From Flavobacteriales bacterium (GTDB lineage Bacteria; Bacteroidota; Bacteroidia; Flavobacteriales_E; Vicingaceae): a stretch of DNA of 64,000 nucleotides. The notes under the pieces are model-generated. The model ran no database searches. It was not told the DNA's origin and saw nothing but the letters and a program-made list of their open reading frames with translations. The stretch lies in assembly GCA_020853105.1 (NCBI GenBank), contig JADYZM010000004.1:1-64000 (forward strand), written 5' to 3'. Positions 63,606 to 64,000 of this stretch are shown here, piece after piece (the first letter of the stretch is position 1; every line of letters starts with the position of its first letter). The translations under genes and the position numbers were made by a program.

Positions 63606-64000
63606 TTATTTTGGCAAAACATAATATTCATCGGTTCGGTCTTGCGAATATTCTCTAGGATTTGTAGCGTTAAAGTCTCTGGGTTGATTGGTTCTTTTAT
63701 GTAAATCAACTCGCCATTGTGCATTGTATATTTCTCCTGGAAGTGTAGAATGTAGCATTTGATAATCATTAGAAACATCATCGGGGTTGTAAAATATAAA
63801 TCTCACGTTACTTCTTCCATTAATTCCGTAATAATGCCATATTTCATAAGGGTATGAACTGGGCTCGTTTTTCATTTCAGAGAGTGTATTTGGTTTTCCG
63901 TATTTCAAAAAAATTCTACCTCTGTCGGTTTCATATCCTTTTTTGATAGAAGTAGAAAATTGAGTTTCAGCGATTTGAACTAAATCCTGGTATTTTTTCC
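63606..64000 (-). CDS. GWxTD-domain protein, C-terminal part (partial)
   Basis: The reading frame runs off the right edge. The visible 131 codons include YQDLVQIAETQFSTSIKKG, GYETDRGRIFLKYGKPNT (the GWxTD motif with Tyr in place of Trp) and YPYEIWHYYGINGRSNVRFI, ending in SQDRTDEYYVLPK. GWxTD proteins are exported proteins common in Bacteroidota; their function is unknown. An internal TTG (63908) could be mistaken for a start, but the frame is open upstream of it. The gene lies 9 bases before the GT2 gene. Confidence 0.85.
   Translation of the reverse strand, partial: KKYQDLVQIAETQFSTSIKKGYETDRGRIFLKYGKPNTLSEMKNEPSSYPYEIWHYYGINGRSNVRFIFYNPDDVSNDYQMLHSTLPGEIYNAQWRVDLHKRTNQPRDFNATNPREYSQDRTDEYYVLPK

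Overview
The window is an AT-rich chromosomal segment of a member of the Bacteroidota, most like the Flavobacteriales. The evidence is a PorQ-type protein of the type IX secretion system next to cmk, a short (287 aa) primary sigma factor, repeated TAnnTTTG promoter elements (the Bacteroidota -7 consensus), a long-form GAPDH, a MuiA/DUF4139 protein, a DUF6495-like protein, a GWxTD protein and a methylmalonyl-CoA mutase pair. Gene density is high and most genes are housekeeping or envelope functions.

Layout. 0-1.7 kb: an insertion-sequence zone, with the 5' end of an IS3-family element running off the left edge, an orphan membrane protein and an IS1595-family transposase. 1.8-6.9 kb: a DMT exporter, two heavy-metal-associated (HMA) proteins, a CPA2-type antiporter with UspA-like tail and two small outer-membrane barrels. 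7-12.2 kb: heme A synthase, an MFS transporter, fmt and a FecCD/FecE-type ABC importer. 12.2-21 kb: a membrane-anchored patatin, a very large ABCG-like fusion, two secreted proteins and a sodium/solute symporter. 21-27.5 kb: DUF58, tRNA-Asp, porQ-cmk, ilvE, a fused FTCD, tRNA-Pro and tRNA-Arg. 27.5-30.9 kb: fhs and a C-terminal processing protease.

31.0-38.8 kb: eight consecutive minus-strand genes, every one with an export signal, none of which I can assign to a named pathway. They include two tandem paralogous pairs and two outer-membrane barrels, and are bounded by a promoter-like site and a terminator. This is the best candidate in the window for an undescribed system, probably an envelope-associated assembly or secretion complex. 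38.9-51.9 kb: HEAT protein, sigma-gap operon, HtrA, PAP2 phosphatase, LTA-synthase-like transferase, RidA, lipoprotein with Pmp3 domain, prfC, histidine kinase, murQ.

51.9-54.6 kb: an SOS mutagenesis/repair cassette (umuD, umuC, SRAP/YedK) bracketed by three copies of an unexplained 39-53 bp repeat. 54.6-64 kb: methylmalonyl-CoA mutase subunits, a DivIC/FtsB-like protein, MuiA, a DUF6495-like protein overlapping a PBP4-type carboxypeptidase, a GT2 glycosyltransferase and the 3' part of a GWxTD protein running off the right edge.

Three one-carbon genes lie within 20 kb (fmt uses 10-formyl-THF, fhs makes it, FTCD feeds histidine-derived formimino groups into the same pool). Cell-wall functions (murQ, PBP4, DivIC, HtrA, Ctp) are scattered rather than clustered. 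All functional statements rest on reading motifs by eye; no search was run.
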